Positions 39,003 through 50,208 are shown, numbered from the stretch's first letter. The stretch: 64,000 nt of DNA from Cedecea neteri (GCF_000758325.1 NZ_CP009459.1:2666001-2730000); one strand, 5' to 3'. The notes: generated by a model not told the origin, from the letters alone. Program-made: numbers and translations.

Positions 39003-39296
39003 TTATTTACTCGACAAATAGCTTTGGGCTTCCTGGATAAGCGCGTCGGCGATCTTGCCGGTATCCATCTTCAGATCGCCGTTACGAATAGCCGTCTTCA
39101 GCGCTTCAACGCGCTCCATGTTGATATCGCCGGTGCCCGGCTGCATCAGTTTGGCCTGCGCATCGCTCAACTTTACGCTGGTGCTGTTGGCGGTGGTGGA
39201 TTTTTCAAGACGGCTTTTTAGCGTCTGTGGATCGCTGGTTTCACGCGGTTGTACGGTGCTTACCGGTTTCAGTGGCGACGTGCGATCAATGCTCAT
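39003..39296 (-). CDS. flgM: Anti-sigma-28 factor FlgM
   Basis: 97 aa, equal to E. coli FlgM. The C-terminal half binds FliA ([39 protein letters not shown]). It holds FliA until the hook is complete and FlgM is exported through the structure. The gene has its own sigma-28-type promoter (39359-39385) in addition to read-through from flgA. Confidence 0.95.
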   Translation of the reverse strand: MSIDRTSPLKPVSTVQPRETSDPQTLKSRLEKSTTANSTSVKLSDAQAKLMQPGTGDINMERVEALKTAIRNGDLKMDTGKIADALIQEAQSYLSSK

Positions 39297-39358
39297 TGTT
39301 CTCTCCTCATCGAGGGGCTCGCGGCGTAAGAGCCAGTCAGTATCATTTGTTGATAGTA

Positions 39359-39385
39359 CTATCGGCAGTCGCCGCGGAATCTTTA
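39359..39385 (-). promoter_or_regulatory. Sigma-28 (FliA) promoter of flgMN
   Basis: On the minus strand TAAAGATT - 11 bp - GCCGATAG closely matches the FliA consensus TAAAGTTT-N11-GCCGATAA (14 of 16 bases). It is 63 bp upstream of flgM. Confidence 0.88.
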
Positions 39386-39391
39386 AAAAGA

Positions 39392-40051
39392 TTATAGATT
39401 AATCAGAATATTCCCATCAGCATCCACCGTCCCGCTCACCACCTGCCCTGAAGACATACGAACGCGGGCATTTTGCGCGACGGCAGCGTTATTCAGCGCT
39501 TTGCCTTCACCGTTGACGCTAAAGCCTTCGCCGGAGGCAATCACCTGAACCTGCTGACCGGCTTTTACTCTCCAGGCCTGACGTACCATCGTCTGGATCA
39601 CCGGCTGGCCGGGCGCAATATCCCGAAGTGAAACGGCATCCGTCGCCTGGCCGAGATCCAGCATAGTTCGTGGCGGCAGTTGGTCAAGGCGCCCTTGGGT
39701 TAACTGTACGCTGCTGGCATCGATCCTTGCACCACGGGCGATGGGGCGGCTGGCAACCACATATTGGCCCGTGGCAATCACCTGAACCTGGATAAACCGT
39801 TTGTCGCTGCCGCAGCGGGCCATGACGCTAACGTTGCCCCACAGTTTGGCATTTCCGGGTGTTGAGAATTCTGGCTGAGGGCAGGCAGGAAGCTGAGCCT
39901 CCGGCGTTTTCACCTTGACGCTGACGTCATCGCTGATCCCCGCCAGTCGCTGTTGAAAATACTCAGTCAGCGGCCTTTCGAGTGCGCTCGCCATCGCCAA
40001 CTGTGCGAACAGCAAGCTGGCCAGGCCGCTCAAGATTTTCAGACTTCTCAT
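39392..40051 (-). CDS. flgA: Flagellar P-ring assembly chaperone FlgA
   Basis: 219 aa, as in E. coli. A signal peptide ([21 protein letters not shown]) precedes SAF-domain sequence ([26 protein letters not shown], in part). FlgA is a periplasmic chaperone that helps FlgI assemble into the P ring. It is divergent from flgB across a 159-bp region carrying a FlhDC-type box. Confidence 0.95.
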   Translation of the reverse strand: MRSLKILSGLASLLFAQLAMASALERPLTEYFQQRLAGISDDVSVKVKTPEAQLPACPQPEFSTPGNAKLWGNVSVMARCGSDKRFIQVQVIATGQYVVASRPIARGARIDASSVQLTQGRLDQLPPRTMLDLGQATDAVSLRDIAPGQPVIQTMVRQAWRVKAGQQVQVIASGEGFSVNGEGKALNNAAVAQNARVRMSSGQVVSGTVDADGNILINL

Positions 40052-40104
40052 CGCGCTTCTCCGTATTCAGATTGCGGTGATTTTAACCGCGAGCCGTTTT
40101 GATC

Positions 40105-40146
40105 AAGGCGATAAATAGCGACGTATTTTGCGTTTATTCCACCCAT
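40105..40146. promoter_or_regulatory. Predicted FlhD4C2 binding site between flgA and flgB
   Basis: AAGGCGATAAATAGCG (40105-40120) matches the FlhDC-box form AATGGCAGAAATAGCG at most positions. After 10 bp, a weaker inverted half CGTTTATTCCACCCAT follows (40131-40146). The geometry of two inverted boxes with a 10-12 bp gap is that of class 2 flagellar promoters. It could activate both flgAMN and flgBCDEFGHIJ. Confidence 0.65.
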
Positions 40147-40210
40147 CGCGTACGCGTAAGGGGCTTTAAGCTTTCGGACGATTCCTAATTCTATGGACCA
40201 TGGAGGAAGC

Positions 40211-40621
40211 ATGCTCGATAAACTGGACGCCGCACTGCGATTTCAGCAAGAAGCGCTTAATTTGCGTGCTCAGCGCCAAGAGATTCTGGCCGCGAATATC
40301 GCCAATGCCGACACGCCGGGCTTTCAGGCGCGCGATATCGACTTTGCCAGTGAAATGAAAAAAGTGATGGAGCGCGGACGCGTTGAAGGAGGCGGCATGT
40401 CTCTGGCGCTCACTTCGGCACGCCATATCCCGGCAGAAACCCACTCCACTCCGTCGCTCGATCTCCTTTACCGCGTACCTGACCAGCCCGCCATGGACGG
40501 TAACACCGTCGATATGGACCGTGAACGTACGCAGTTTGCCGATAACAGCCTGAATTACCAAACAAACCTCACGGTGCTTGGCGGGCAAATCAAAAGCATG
40601 ATGTCGGTGCTACAGGGATAA
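40211..40621 (+). CDS. flgB: Flagellar proximal rod protein FlgB
   Basis: 136 aa (E. coli 138). The rod-protein N-terminal motif [21 protein letters not shown] is intact, as is a C-terminal helix ([18 protein letters not shown]). It is the proximal rod protein, next to the MS ring/FliE. I chose ATG 40211 (TGGAGGAAGC upstream); the ATG at 40193 would place the ribosome binding site inside the gene. First gene of flgBCDEFGHIJ. Confidence 0.95.
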   Translation: MLDKLDAALRFQQEALNLRAQRQEILAANIANADTPGFQARDIDFASEMKKVMERGRVEGGGMSLALTSARHIPAETHSTPSLDLLYRVPDQPAMDGNTVDMDRERTQFADNSLNYQTNLTVLGGQIKSMMSVLQG

Positions 40622-40624
40622 TCG

Positions 40625-41029
40625 ATGGCCTTACTCAATATTTTCGACATCGCCGGATCGGCTATGACGGCCCAGTCCAAACGTATGAACGTGGCGGCGA
40701 GTAACCTCGCCAACGCCGACAGCGTTACCGGACCAGACGGTCAGCCTTACCGCGCAAAACAGGTCGTTTTCCAGGTGGATGCAGCTCCTGGCGCGGCGAC
40801 CGGTGGCGTTAAAGTGACCAAGGTGATTGAGAGCGATGCGCCGGACAAACTGGTTTTCCAGCCGGGTAACCCGCTCGCGGACGCACGCGGCTACGTGCGT
40901 ATGCCAAACGTTGATGTGGTCGGGGAGATGGTCAACAGCATGTCCGCCTCTCGTAGCTATCAGGCCAACGTTGAAGTGCTCAACACCGTGAAGGGCATGA
41001 TGATGAAAACGCTCACTCTCGGTCAGTAA
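40625..41029 (+). CDS. flgC: Flagellar proximal rod protein FlgC
   Basis: 134 aa, as in E. coli. The N-terminus [20 protein letters not shown] continues into [20 protein letters not shown], and the C-terminal rod motif is [20 protein letters not shown]. It starts three bases after flgB. Confidence 0.96.
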   Translation: MALLNIFDIAGSAMTAQSKRMNVAASNLANADSVTGPDGQPYRAKQVVFQVDAAPGAATGGVKVTKVIESDAPDKLVFQPGNPLADARGYVRMPNVDVVGEMVNSMSASRSYQANVEVLNTVKGMMMKTLTLGQ

Positions 41030-41040
41030 CAGGAGCTGAT

Positions 41041-41739
41041 ATGTCCATTGCAGTCAAAATGAACGATCCGACTAACAATGTTGATCCTACGGCTGGTGCA
41101 TCGAAAAACAGCCTGACGGGCAACAGCGCCGCAGATCTGCAGGGGAGCTTTCTGACCCTGCTGGTGGCGCAGTTAAAAAACCAGGATCCGACCAACCCGA
41201 TGCAGAACAACGAACTGACCACGCAGCTGGCGCAGATCAGTACCGTTAGCGGCATCGAAAAGCTCAATACCACGCTGGGCTCAGTTTCCGGCCAGATCAA
41301 CCAGAACCAGTCTCTGCAGGCCAGCGCCCTGATTGGCCATGGCGTCATGATCCCCGGTAATAAAATCCTCGCGGGTACCGATTCAAAAACCAACACCATC
41401 AGCACCACACCGTTTGGCGTCGAGCTGCAGCAGGCGGCGGACAAAGTCACGGCCACCATCTCCGATAAAGACGGCAAAGTGGTTCGTACTATCGATATTG
41501 GTGGGCTGAGTGCCGGCGTGCATACCTTTACCTGGGACGGCAGCGCCAACGACGGCACCAACGTGCCGGACGGCTCCTACACCGTGGCGATCAATGCCAC
41601 GAATGGCGGGACACAGCTGGTGGCACAGCCGCTGAACTTCGCCATGGTGAGCGGGGTTATCAACGGTAAAGATGGCCTCAAACTGGATCTCGGAACCTAC
41701 GGTTCTACGACCCTCGATGCAATCAGGCAAATTATTTAA
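41041..41739 (+). CDS. flgD: Flagellar hook cap protein FlgD
   Basis: 232 aa (E. coli 231). The N-terminal export and capping region is conserved (LQGSFLTLLVAQLKNQDPTN, PMQNNELTTQLAQISTVSGI). The C-terminal part is FlgD Ig/Tudor-like (GVHTFTWDGSANDGTNVPDG). FlgD caps the growing hook and guides FlgE polymerisation, then is released. Confidence 0.96.
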   Translation: MSIAVKMNDPTNNVDPTAGASKNSLTGNSAADLQGSFLTLLVAQLKNQDPTNPMQNNELTTQLAQISTVSGIEKLNTTLGSVSGQINQNQSLQASALIGHGVMIPGNKILAGTDSKTNTISTTPFGVELQQAADKVTATISDKDGKVVRTIDIGGLSAGVHTFTWDGSANDGTNVPDGSYTVAINATNGGTQLVAQPLNFAMVSGVINGKDGLKLDLGTYGSTTLDAIRQII

Positions 41740-41765
41740 GCCTATAACCTAAGCAGGAGTAAGAC

Positions 41766-43013
41766 ATGGCGTTTTCTCAAGCGGTCAGCGGCTTAAATGC
41801 TGCGGCCACCAACCTGGACGTGATTGGTAACAACATTGCCAACTCCGCCACCTACGGGTTTAAATCCGGCTCGGTCTCTTTTGCCGATATGTTCGCAGGC
41901 TCTAAAGTAGGCCTGGGCGTTAAAGTCGCGGGCGTGACCCAGAACTTTGGCGACGGTACCACCACCAGCACCGGCCGTGGCCTGGACGTGGCTATCAGCC
42001 AGAACGGTTTCTTCCGCCTGGTGGATAGCTCCGGTTCCGTATTCTACAGCCGTAACGGACAATTCAAGCTGGATGAAAACCGCAACCTGGTGAACATGCA
42101 GGGCCTGCAGCTGACTGGCTACCCGGCAACCGGTACGCCGCCAACTATTCAGCAGGGCGCCAACCCGGTAGGTCTGTCTGTGCCGAATACCCTGATGCCG
42201 GCCAAAATTACCACCAACGCGACCCAGCAGATCAACCTGAACTCCACCGATAAGACGCCAACTGTGGCGTTCGATCCCACCAATGCGAACAGCTACAACA
42301 AGAAGGGTACGGTAACCGTTTACGACAGCCAGGGTAACGCCCACGGCATGGACGTGTACTACGTGAAGGCCGCAGACAATACCTGGCAGGTCTACACCAA
42401 AGACTCCTCCGTCGCTGGTTCTACGGCGACCCCACAAGGGTTTATGCGTTTCGACAATAACGGCAACCTGCTGGGGATTACCGCCGGGGCGACCGATGCT
42501 ATCCCTAACCCAAACACGCTGCCAACCAGCATCAATGTGACCACCGGCGTCACCAACGGAGCGACGGCTGCTACCTTCGCGCTGAGCTTCCAGAACTCCA
42601 TGCAGCAGAACACCGGTGCTAACAACATCGTGGCGACCACCCAGAACGGCTACAAGCCGGGTGACCTGACGTCTTACCAGATTAACGATGACGGCACCGT
42701 GGTCGGGAACTACTCCAACGAACAGAGCCAGCTTCTGGGGCAAATCGTGCTGTCCAACTTTGCTAACCCTGAAGGTTTGCAGTCCCAGGGCGATAACGTC
42801 TGGACCGCGAGCAACTCTTCCGGCGTTGCGCTGCTGGGCCTCGCGGGCACGGGGAACTTCGGTACCCTGACCAGCGGTGCGCTGGAGTCTTCGAACGTGG
42901 ATCTGAGTAAGGAACTGGTCAACATGATCGTCGCGCAGCGTAACTATCAGTCGAACGCGCAGACCATCAAAACCCAGGACCAGATCCTCAACACCCTGGT
43001 TAACCTGCGCTAA
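41766..43013 (+). CDS. flgE: Flagellar hook protein FlgE
   Basis: 415 aa against about 402 in E. coli; the extra length lies in the variable D1/D2 domains (for example repeated TGVTNGATAATFALSFQ and NNIVATTQNGYKPGD regions). The N-terminal motif AVSGLNAAATNLDVIGNNIA and C-terminal VDLSKELVNMIVAQRNYQSN are the conserved D0 coils. It forms the universal joint. A 417-aa ORF on the opposite strand is a shadow. Confidence 0.96.
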   Translation: MAFSQAVSGLNAAATNLDVIGNNIANSATYGFKSGSVSFADMFAGSKVGLGVKVAGVTQNFGDGTTTSTGRGLDVAISQNGFFRLVDSSGSVFYSRNGQFKLDENRNLVNMQGLQLTGYPATGTPPTIQQGANPVGLSVPNTLMPAKITTNATQQINLNSTDKTPTVAFDPTNANSYNKKGTVTVYDSQGNAHGMDVYYVKAADNTWQVYTKDSSVAGSTATPQGFMRFDNNGNLLGITAGATDAIPNPNTLPTSINVTTGVTNGATAATFALSFQNSMQQNTGANNIVATTQNGYKPGDLTSYQINDDGTVVGNYSNEQSQLLGQIVLSNFANPEGLQSQGDNVWTASNSSGVALLGLAGTGNFGTLTSGALESSNVDLSKELVNMIVAQRNYQSNAQTIKTQDQILNTLVNLR

Positions 43014-43033
43014 GCGCCTGAAGGGACGGCTTA

Positions 43034-43789
43034 ATGGATCATGCAATCTACACCGCCATGGGCGCTGCCAGCCAGACGCTGAATCAACAGTCCGTCACGG
43101 CGAGCAACATGGCGAACGCTTCCACACCGGGCTTCCGCGCGCAGCTTAATGCTTTGCGTGCTGTCCCGGTGGAAGGGCTTTCTCTGCCAACCCGTACCCT
43201 GGTGATTGCTTCAACGCCTGGGGCTGATATGACGCCTGGTCAGTTGGACTACACCTCGCGCCCGATGGACGTGGCTTTGCAGCAGGATGGCTGGCTGGCG
43301 GTGCAGACGCAGGACGGCGGAGAAGGCTATACCCGCAACGGTAACATTCAGGTCAGCCCTGCCGGTCAGTTGACTATCGGTGGCAGGCCCGTTATCGGCG
43401 AAGGTGGCCCTATTGCGGTGCCGGAAGGTTCGCAGCTTACCATCGCCGCGGACGGGACTATCTCCGCGCTGAACCCGGGCGACCCGCCAAATACCGTGGC
43501 GCCAATTGGCCGACTGAAGCTGGTGAAAGCCACACAGCAGGAGGTGGTGCGCGGGGATGACGGACTGTTTCGTTTGAACCCCGCCGCCCAGGCGACACGC
43601 GGTGCCATCGCGCAGGCCGACCCAACGATTAAGGTGATGTCCGGCGTACTGGAAGGCAGCAACGTCAAACCGGCAGAGGCGATGGCGGATATGATCGCCA
43701 ACGCCCGTCGTTTTGAGATGCAGATGAAAGTTATCGCCAACGTTGATGAAAATGAACAGCGCGCTAACACGCTGCTGCAAATGACCTAA
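43034..43789 (+). CDS. flgF: Flagellar proximal rod protein FlgF
   Basis: 251 aa, as in E. coli. The rod N-terminal motif is ASQTLNQQSVTASNMANAST, and the C-terminal motif is NVKPAEAMADMIANARRFEM. The middle domain resembles FlgG and FlgE (GYTRNGNIQVSPAGQLTIGG). Confidence 0.95.
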   Translation: MDHAIYTAMGAASQTLNQQSVTASNMANASTPGFRAQLNALRAVPVEGLSLPTRTLVIASTPGADMTPGQLDYTSRPMDVALQQDGWLAVQTQDGGEGYTRNGNIQVSPAGQLTIGGRPVIGEGGPIAVPEGSQLTIAADGTISALNPGDPPNTVAPIGRLKLVKATQQEVVRGDDGLFRLNPAAQATRGAIAQADPTIKVMSGVLEGSNVKPAEAMADMIANARRFEMQMKVIANVDENEQRANTLLQMT

Positions 43790-44602
<813 letters not shown>

Positions 44603-44648
44603 GGCGTTTGCCGACGCGTGAAAGCGCGTCGGCTGCCGTGACCTGAAG

Positions 44649-45353
44649 ATGAAAGCAATGCAAAACCCAATGGTGCTCCGTCCTGTTCTCCTGAGTCTGG
44701 TGTTTGCCGTAAGCGGCTGCGCCTTAGTGCCTAGTAAACCGCTGGTTGAAGGGGCCACGACCGCGCAGCCGGTGCCCGGTCCTTCGCCAACGATTAACGG
44801 ATCAATATTCCAGACCGCGCAGCCGATGAACTATGGTTATCAGCCGCTGTTTGAAGACCGCCGTCCGCGTAATATCGGCGACACCCTGACCATTCAGCTT
44901 CAGGAAAACGTTAGCGCCAGTAAGAGTTCCTCGGCGAACGCCAGCCGCGATGGAAAATCGGCCCTTGGCTTCGACACGGTACCGACTTTTGCTTCGGGGC
45001 TATTGGGAGGAGGGAAAGCTGACCTGAGTGCTTCCGGCAGCAATGGCTTTAACGGTAAAGGCGGTGCCAACGCCAGCAACACCTTCAGCGGCACCTTAAC
45101 GGTAACCGTCGATCAGGTGCTGGCCAACGGAAACCTGCACGTCGTAGGTGAGAAACAGATTGCCATCAACCAGGGGACGGAGTTTATCCGCTTCTCTGGC
45201 GTAGTGAACCCGCGCACCATCAGCGGCAGCAACACCGTTGCGTCGACCCAGGTTGCGGATGCCCGAATTGAGTATGTCGGTAACGGCTACATTAATGAAG
45301 CGCAGAATATGGGCTGGCTGCAGCGCTTCTTCCTTAACGTATCGCCGATGTAA
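44649..45353 (+). CDS. flgH: Flagellar L-ring protein FlgH
   Basis: 234 aa (E. coli 232). A lipoprotein signal has lipobox VSGC ([20 protein letters not shown]). The conserved [20 protein letters not shown] and [20 protein letters not shown] segments identify FlgH, which forms the outer-membrane L ring. A second in-frame ATG at 44658 gives a slightly shorter signal peptide; neither start has a strong ribosome binding site. Confidence 0.95.
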   Translation: MKAMQNPMVLRPVLLSLVFAVSGCALVPSKPLVEGATTAQPVPGPSPTINGSIFQTAQPMNYGYQPLFEDRRPRNIGDTLTIQLQENVSASKSSSANASRDGKSALGFDTVPTFASGLLGGGKADLSASGSNGFNGKGGANASNTFSGTLTVTVDQVLANGNLHVVGEKQIAINQGTEFIRFSGVVNPRTISGSNTVASTQVADARIEYVGNGYINEAQNMGWLQRFFLNVSPM

Positions 45354-45364
45354 GCGAGGGTACC

Positions 45365-46462
45365 ATGGTTAAATATTTATTCGGGTTGGTTGTGCTGCTG
45401 ACAGCGGCTTATGCATCAGCTGACCGTATTCGTGACCTGACGACCGTACAGGGCGTGCGTGAAAACTCCCTGATTGGCTACGGCCTGGTGGTTGGGCTGG
45501 ACGGCACCGGTGACCAGACGACGCAAACGCCGTTTACTACACAAAGCCTGAACAACATGCTTTCCCAGCTGGGCATTACCGTGCCGACCGGCACCAATAT
45601 GCAGCTGAAAAACGTGGCGGCGGTGATGGTGACGGCAAAATACCCGGCGTTCGCGCGCGCTGGGCAAAACATTGATGTTGTTGTTTCGTCCATGGGTAAT
45701 GCAAAAAGCCTGCGCGGCGGTACGCTCTTAATGACGCCGCTCAAAGGCGTGGATAACCAGGTTTATGCCCTGGCACAGGGTAACGTGCTGGTGGGTGGTG
45801 CGGGCGCAGCGGCAGGTGGCAGCAGCGTGCAGGTGAACCAGCTTAACGGCGGACGTATCACCGGCGGTGCGGTTATTGAACGCGAGCTGGCCGGGACTTT
45901 CGGCAACAGCAACACCCTTAATCTGCAGCTTAACGATGATGACTTCAGCCTGGCCCAGCGGATCACCGACACCATTAACCGTTCCCGTGGCTTCGGCAGC
46001 GCAACAGCGCTGGATGGCCGTACGATTCAGATCCGCGTGCCAAGCGGCGGTAGCTCTCAGGTTCGTCTGCTGGCGGATATTCAGAACCTTGAAGTGAGTA
46101 TGCCGGTGCAGGATGCGCGCGTGGTGATCAACTCTCGCACGGGTTCCGTGGTGATGAACCGCGAAGTGACGCTGGATAACTGCGCCGTTGCGCAGGGTAA
46201 CCTGTCGGTGACTGTTAACCGTCAGAATCAGGTCAGCCAGCCGAATACGCCATTTGGTGGCGGTCAGACCGTGGTAACGCCGCAAACGCAGATCGACCTG
46301 CGCCAGAGCGGTGGCTCGGTACAGCGCGTTAATTCCAGCGCTAACCTGAATAATGTCGTCCGTGCGCTAAATGCGCTGGGGGCCACGCCTATCGATCTGA
46401 TGTCTATCCTGCAATCCATGCAAAGCGCGGGCTGCCTGCGTGCGAAATTGGAAATCATCTAA
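45365..46462 (+). CDS. flgI: Flagellar P-ring protein FlgI
   Basis: 365 aa, as in E. coli. A signal peptide ([19 protein letters not shown]) precedes [20 protein letters not shown]. Sequences such as [20 protein letters not shown] are near-invariant in FlgI. It forms the periplasmic P ring around the rod. Two Cys residues are visible (LDNCAVAQ and AGCLRAKL), able to form the known disulphide. It overlaps flgJ by one base (TAATG). Confidence 0.96.
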   Translation: MVKYLFGLVVLLTAAYASADRIRDLTTVQGVRENSLIGYGLVVGLDGTGDQTTQTPFTTQSLNNMLSQLGITVPTGTNMQLKNVAAVMVTAKYPAFARAGQNIDVVVSSMGNAKSLRGGTLLMTPLKGVDNQVYALAQGNVLVGGAGAAAGGSSVQVNQLNGGRITGGAVIERELAGTFGNSNTLNLQLNDDDFSLAQRITDTINRSRGFGSATALDGRTIQIRVPSGGSSQVRLLADIQNLEVSMPVQDARVVINSRTGSVVMNREVTLDNCAVAQGNLSVTVNRQNQVSQPNTPFGGGQTVVTPQTQIDLRQSGGSVQRVNSSANLNNVVRALNALGATPIDLMSILQSMQSAGCLRAKLEII

Positions 46463-47406
46463 TGCTGACTGACGCCCGTTCACTTGCTAATGCCGCGTTT
46501 GACGCCAACTCGCTCAATGATTTAAAGGCGAAGGCCGGACAAGATCCTAAGGGCAACCTGAAGGAGGTGGCTCATCAGGTGGAAGGGATGTTCGTCCAGA
46601 TGATGCTGAAAAGCATGCGTGAGGCGCTGCCGAAGGACGGTCTCTTCAGCAGCGAGTCCACGCGCATGTACACCAGCATGTATGACCAGCAGATAGCCCA
46701 ACAGCTGAGTGCGAAAGGACTGGGGCTGGCGGATGCAATGGTTAAGCAAATGAGTAACGAGCAGGTCGAGCCTTCGGAAACTGCTGGTCAGGTGCCGATG
46801 AAACTCGACCCGCAAACGGTCACCAGCTACCAGAACCAGACGCTAACGCAAATGGTGCGTCAGGCCGTGCCTCGTGCGCCTTCTAACGAAGAGCCGATGA
46901 GCGGAGACAGCAAAGACTTCCTGGCGCAGCTCTCGCTGCCGGCGCGTCTGGCCAGTGAGGCCAGCGGCATTCCGCACCACCTGATTCTGGCGCAGGCCGC
47001 GCTGGAGTCCGGCTGGGGACAGCGTCAGATCCGCACCGAAAAAGGCGAGCCAAGCTTCAACCTGTTCGGCGTTAAGGCGACGCCGGGCTGGAAGGGGGCG
47101 ACCACGGAAATCACCACCACCGAATTTGAAAACGGTGAGGCGAAGAAGGTGAAAGCGAAGTTCCGCGTTTACAGCTCGTACCTGGAAGCGCTTTCTGACT
47201 ACGTTGGCTTACTGACGAAAAACCCGCGCTATGCCGCCGTGACGAATGCGTCTTCAGCAGAGCAGGGCGCTCAGGCGCTGCAAAACGCCGGTTACGCCAC
47301 CGATCCGAACTACGCACGTAAGTTGACCGGTATGATCCAGCAGCTGAAAGCCATGAGCGACAAGGTCTCCAAAGCTTACAGCACTGATTTGTCGAATTTG
47401 TTCTGA
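46462..47406 (+). CDS. flgJ: Flagellar rod-cap and peptidoglycan hydrolase FlgJ
   Basis: 314 aa (E. coli 313). The N-terminal half caps the growing rod (VEGMFVQMMLKSMREALPKD). The C-terminal half is a glucosaminidase-fold hydrolase (HHLILAQAALESGWGQRQIR, with catalytic Glu in ALESGWG near residue 184, and NLFGVKATPGWKG). It opens the peptidoglycan for the rod. Confidence 0.96.
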   Translation: MLTDARSLANAAFDANSLNDLKAKAGQDPKGNLKEVAHQVEGMFVQMMLKSMREALPKDGLFSSESTRMYTSMYDQQIAQQLSAKGLGLADAMVKQMSNEQVEPSETAGQVPMKLDPQTVTSYQNQTLTQMVRQAVPRAPSNEEPMSGDSKDFLAQLSLPARLASEASGIPHHLILAQAALESGWGQRQIRTEKGEPSFNLFGVKATPGWKGATTEITTTEFENGEAKKVKAKFRVYSSYLEALSDYVGLLTKNPRYAAVTNASSAEQGAQALQNAGYATDPNYARKLTGMIQQLKAMSDKVSKAYSTDLSNLF

Positions 47407-47412
47407 ACAGAC

Positions 47413-47439
47413 TCAAGTCCCGTGGCCTGCTGCCGATAA
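47413..47439 (+). promoter_or_regulatory. Sigma-28 (FliA) promoter of flgKL
   Basis: TCAAGTCC - 11 bp - GCCGATAA: the -10 is a perfect FliA match and the -35 matches 5 of 8. It is 42 bp upstream of flgK, and fits class 3 expression of the hook-filament junction genes. Confidence 0.8.
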
Positions 47440-47481
47440 TAGGTAGCAGAACCTTTGACCACACGCTATCAAGGAACCTTC

Positions 47482-49137
47482 ATGTCCAATAGCCTGATTA
47501 ACAGCGCCATGAGTGGCCTGAGTGCTGCCCAGGCGGCATTAAGCACCGTCGGCAATAACATTTCTAACTATAACGTAAGCGGTTATACCCGCCAGACGAC
47601 GATTCTGTCCCAGTCAAAAAGCACCCTGACCGGGGGCGGCTATATTGGCAACGGCGTGTATGTTAACGGCGTGCAGCGTGAGTACGACTCCTTTATTACC
47701 AACCAGCTGCGTGCGGCCCAGACACAAAGCAGTGGGCTGACAACTCAATACCAGCAGATGTCAAAAATTGACAACATTCTGTCCGGGACGACCAACTCGC
47801 TGTCAAAAACCATGCAGGATTTCTTCTCTGGCCTGCAGACCCTGACCAGTAATGCTCAGGATCCTGCCGCTCGTCAGGCGCTGTTGGGCAAAGCTGATGG
47901 CCTGGTAAACCAGTTTAAGGTCACTGACCAGTACCTGCGCGATCAGGACAAGCAGGTAAACCTTTCGATCAGCAGCAGCGTGGATCAAATCAACACCTAC
48001 GCTAAGCAAATTGCGAACCTGAACGACCAGATTTCTCGCCTGAAAGGTGTGGGTGCTGGTTCAGCACCGAATGACTTGTTGGATCAGCGCGATCAGCTGG
48101 TTAGCCAACTGAACCAGATCGTGGGCGTAGACGTCAGCGTGCAGGATGGTGGCACCTATAACGTCTCTATTGGTAACGGTATTACCCTGGTGCAAGGCGA
48201 CACGGCTAACCAACTGGCGGCCGTTAACTCCAGCGCAGACCCTTCCCGTACGACGGTGGCCTTTGTCGACCCGGTCGCCGGTAAAGTTGAAATTCCAGAA
48301 AGCCAGCTGAACAGCGGTTCTCTGGGCGGCTTATTCACTTTCCGTTCTCAGGATTTGGACAGCGCCCGTAACCGCCTGGGCCAGATGGCGCAAGCTTTTG
48401 CGACGGCAATGAACAGCCAGCACGCGCAGGGCTATGATGCCAACGGCGATAAAGGAACCGATCTGTTTACTGTCGGTGGCCCAAGTGTTGTGAGCAACAG
48501 CCGCAATACCAGCGGTACCCAGCTCACCGCCACCACCACCGACAGCAAGCAGGTTCAGGCCAGCGATTACAAGGTTGAGTTTGTGGGCGGGAACTGGAAA
48601 GTGACCCGTCTGTCGGACAACGCCAACATTAACCCCGGCACGACCACGGATGCAGGCGGCAACGTTAGCCTGAACTTTGACGGACTAAAAGTTGACGTGA
48701 GCGGCACGCCCGGCAACAACGAAAGCTTCACCGTTAAACCGGTATCCGATGCGGTGGTGAACATGAGCCTGGCCGTGAAAGATGAGTCGAAACTGGCATT
48801 GGCAAGCGATCCTACCGCCGGCAAGAGTGATAACCGCAACGCCCAGGCTATGTTGGATCTGCAGAATTCCAAGCAGGTCGAAGGCAACAAGTCGTTCAAC
48901 GATGCGTATGCCACCCTGGTCAGCGACGTGGGGAACAAAACGGCAAGCCTGAAAGTGACCAGCACAACCCAAGGGAACGTGGTAACGCAGCTAACCAAGC
49001 AGCAGCAATCTATCTCTGGGGTTAGCCTCGATGAAGAGTATGGCAACCTGCAGCGTTACCAGCAGTACTACATGGCTAACGCCCAGGTCCTTCAGACTGC
49101 ATCAGCGCTGTTTGATGCGTTGCTGAATATTCGCTAA
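47482..49137 (+). CDS. flgK: Hook-filament junction protein FlgK (HAP1)
   Basis: 551 aa (E. coli 547). The N-terminus MSNSLINSAMSGLSAAQAAL and C-terminus VLQTASALFDALLNIR are the conserved D0 coils; the middle is variable. The first of two junction proteins; exported by FlgN. I chose 47482 because AAGGAACC lies upstream and the family starts M-S-x-x-x-I-N-x-A-M-S-G-L. The upstream start at 47455 lacks support. Confidence 0.96.
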   Translation: MSNSLINSAMSGLSAAQAALSTVGNNISNYNVSGYTRQTTILSQSKSTLTGGGYIGNGVYVNGVQREYDSFITNQLRAAQTQSSGLTTQYQQMSKIDNILSGTTNSLSKTMQDFFSGLQTLTSNAQDPAARQALLGKADGLVNQFKVTDQYLRDQDKQVNLSISSSVDQINTYAKQIANLNDQISRLKGVGAGSAPNDLLDQRDQLVSQLNQIVGVDVSVQDGGTYNVSIGNGITLVQGDTANQLAAVNSSADPSRTTVAFVDPVAGKVEIPESQLNSGSLGGLFTFRSQDLDSARNRLGQMAQAFATAMNSQHAQGYDANGDKGTDLFTVGGPSVVSNSRNTSGTQLTATTTDSKQVQASDYKVEFVGGNWKVTRLSDNANINPGTTTDAGGNVSLNFDGLKVDVSGTPGNNESFTVKPVSDAVVNMSLAVKDESKLALASDPTAGKSDNRNAQAMLDLQNSKQVEGNKSFNDAYATLVSDVGNKTASLKVTSTTQGNVVTQLTKQQQSISGVSLDEEYGNLQRYQQYYMANAQVLQTASALFDALLNIR

Positions 49138-49151
49138 CGGGAGCCAGCGTC

Positions 49152-50120
49152 ATGCGTATCAGTACCCAAATGTTATATGACCAGAACATGCGCGGCATCA
49201 GCGATGCGCAGAGTTTATGGATGAGTTATGGCGAGCAGATGAGCACCGGTAACCGCGTTAACCGACCATCAGACGATCCTGTTGCAGCGTCTCAGGCGGT
49301 GGTGCTTTCCCAGGCGCAGTCCATGAACGATCAGTACAAACTGGCGCGCACCTTTGCGACGCAGAAAGTTTCGCTGGAAGAGAGCGTTTTGCAGCAAACG
49401 GTCTCTTCAATCCAAAGTGCCCAGGAGAAAGTTGTGTATGCTGCCAGCAGCGGAACGTTGAGTGATGACGACCGTGCCTCGCTGGCAACCGATCTTGAAG
49501 GTATTCGCAACCAAATATTGAACCTGGCTAACAGTACCGACGGGAACGGTCGTTATATTTTTGCTGGTTACAAAACGGAAGCCCCGCCTTTTACCGGAGG
49601 GGCAGGTAGCATCACCTATCAAGGCGGAACGCTTCCGATTACCCAGCAGGTTGACACCGCCCGGACCATGACGATTGGCCATACCGGCAATGATGTTTTC
49701 AATCGCATCTCCAGTAACGCCACGCCGGAGCCCGATGGTTCGCCGAGCGAGACCAACATCTTTAATATGCTGGACTCGGCTATCGCAGCCCTGAAAACCC
49801 CAACGGCCGGGTTGGACGACGCAGGTAAGAAAGCCCTTGATGCGGCTGTCGCGAAAACAAACCGTGGCCTGAGCAATGCCCTGAGCAATGTGTCCACCGT
49901 GCGCGCTGAGTTAGGTACCCAGCTTAATGAACTGAGCAAACTGGATGATCTCGGTAATGAAAGAGCGCTGGCGCAAACTGACCAGATGAGTCAGCTGGTT
50001 GGCGCCGACTGGACGGCAACCGTCTCTAACTATGTTCAGCAGCAGGCAGCGCTCCAGGCTTCTTATAAAGTCTTCACTGATTTGCAAGGCATGTCACTGT
50101 TCCAGCTTAATAGCCGATAG
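49152..50120 (+). CDS. flgL: Hook-filament junction protein FlgL (HAP3)
   Basis: 322 aa (E. coli 317). It has flagellin-like ends (MRISTQMLYDQNMRGISDAQ, VNRPSDDPVAASQAVVLSQA) and a C-terminal coil (QQAALQASYKVFTDLQGMSL). It is the second junction protein, linking FlgK to the flagellin filament. It lies 14 bases after flgK and ends in a strong terminator. Confidence 0.96.
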   Translation: MRISTQMLYDQNMRGISDAQSLWMSYGEQMSTGNRVNRPSDDPVAASQAVVLSQAQSMNDQYKLARTFATQKVSLEESVLQQTVSSIQSAQEKVVYAASSGTLSDDDRASLATDLEGIRNQILNLANSTDGNGRYIFAGYKTEAPPFTGGAGSITYQGGTLPITQQVDTARTMTIGHTGNDVFNRISSNATPEPDGSPSETNIFNMLDSAIAALKTPTAGLDDAGKKALDAAVAKTNRGLSNALSNVSTVRAELGTQLNELSKLDDLGNERALAQTDQMSQLVGADWTATVSNYVQQQAALQASYKVFTDLQGMSLFQLNSR

Positions 50121-50165
50121 CCTTCAACGTTTTGGGCGCGTTATGAAACTGAACGCGCTTTATAT

Positions 50166-50199
50166 GCCCGCTTCCGCACCCCGGAGCGGGCTTTTTTTT
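50166..50199 (+). terminator. Rho-independent terminator of flgKL
   Basis: GCCCGCTTCCG - CACC - CGGAGCGGGC (one bulged T) followed by eight T. Confidence 0.92.
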
Positions 50200-50208
50200 G
50201 TATAAATT

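Noticed and set aside
41793-43046. 417-aa ORF on the strand opposite flgE
   Set aside because: It exactly mirrors flgE, whose codon pattern keeps the opposite frame free of stops; the translation has no domain and is His/Arg/Val-rich.
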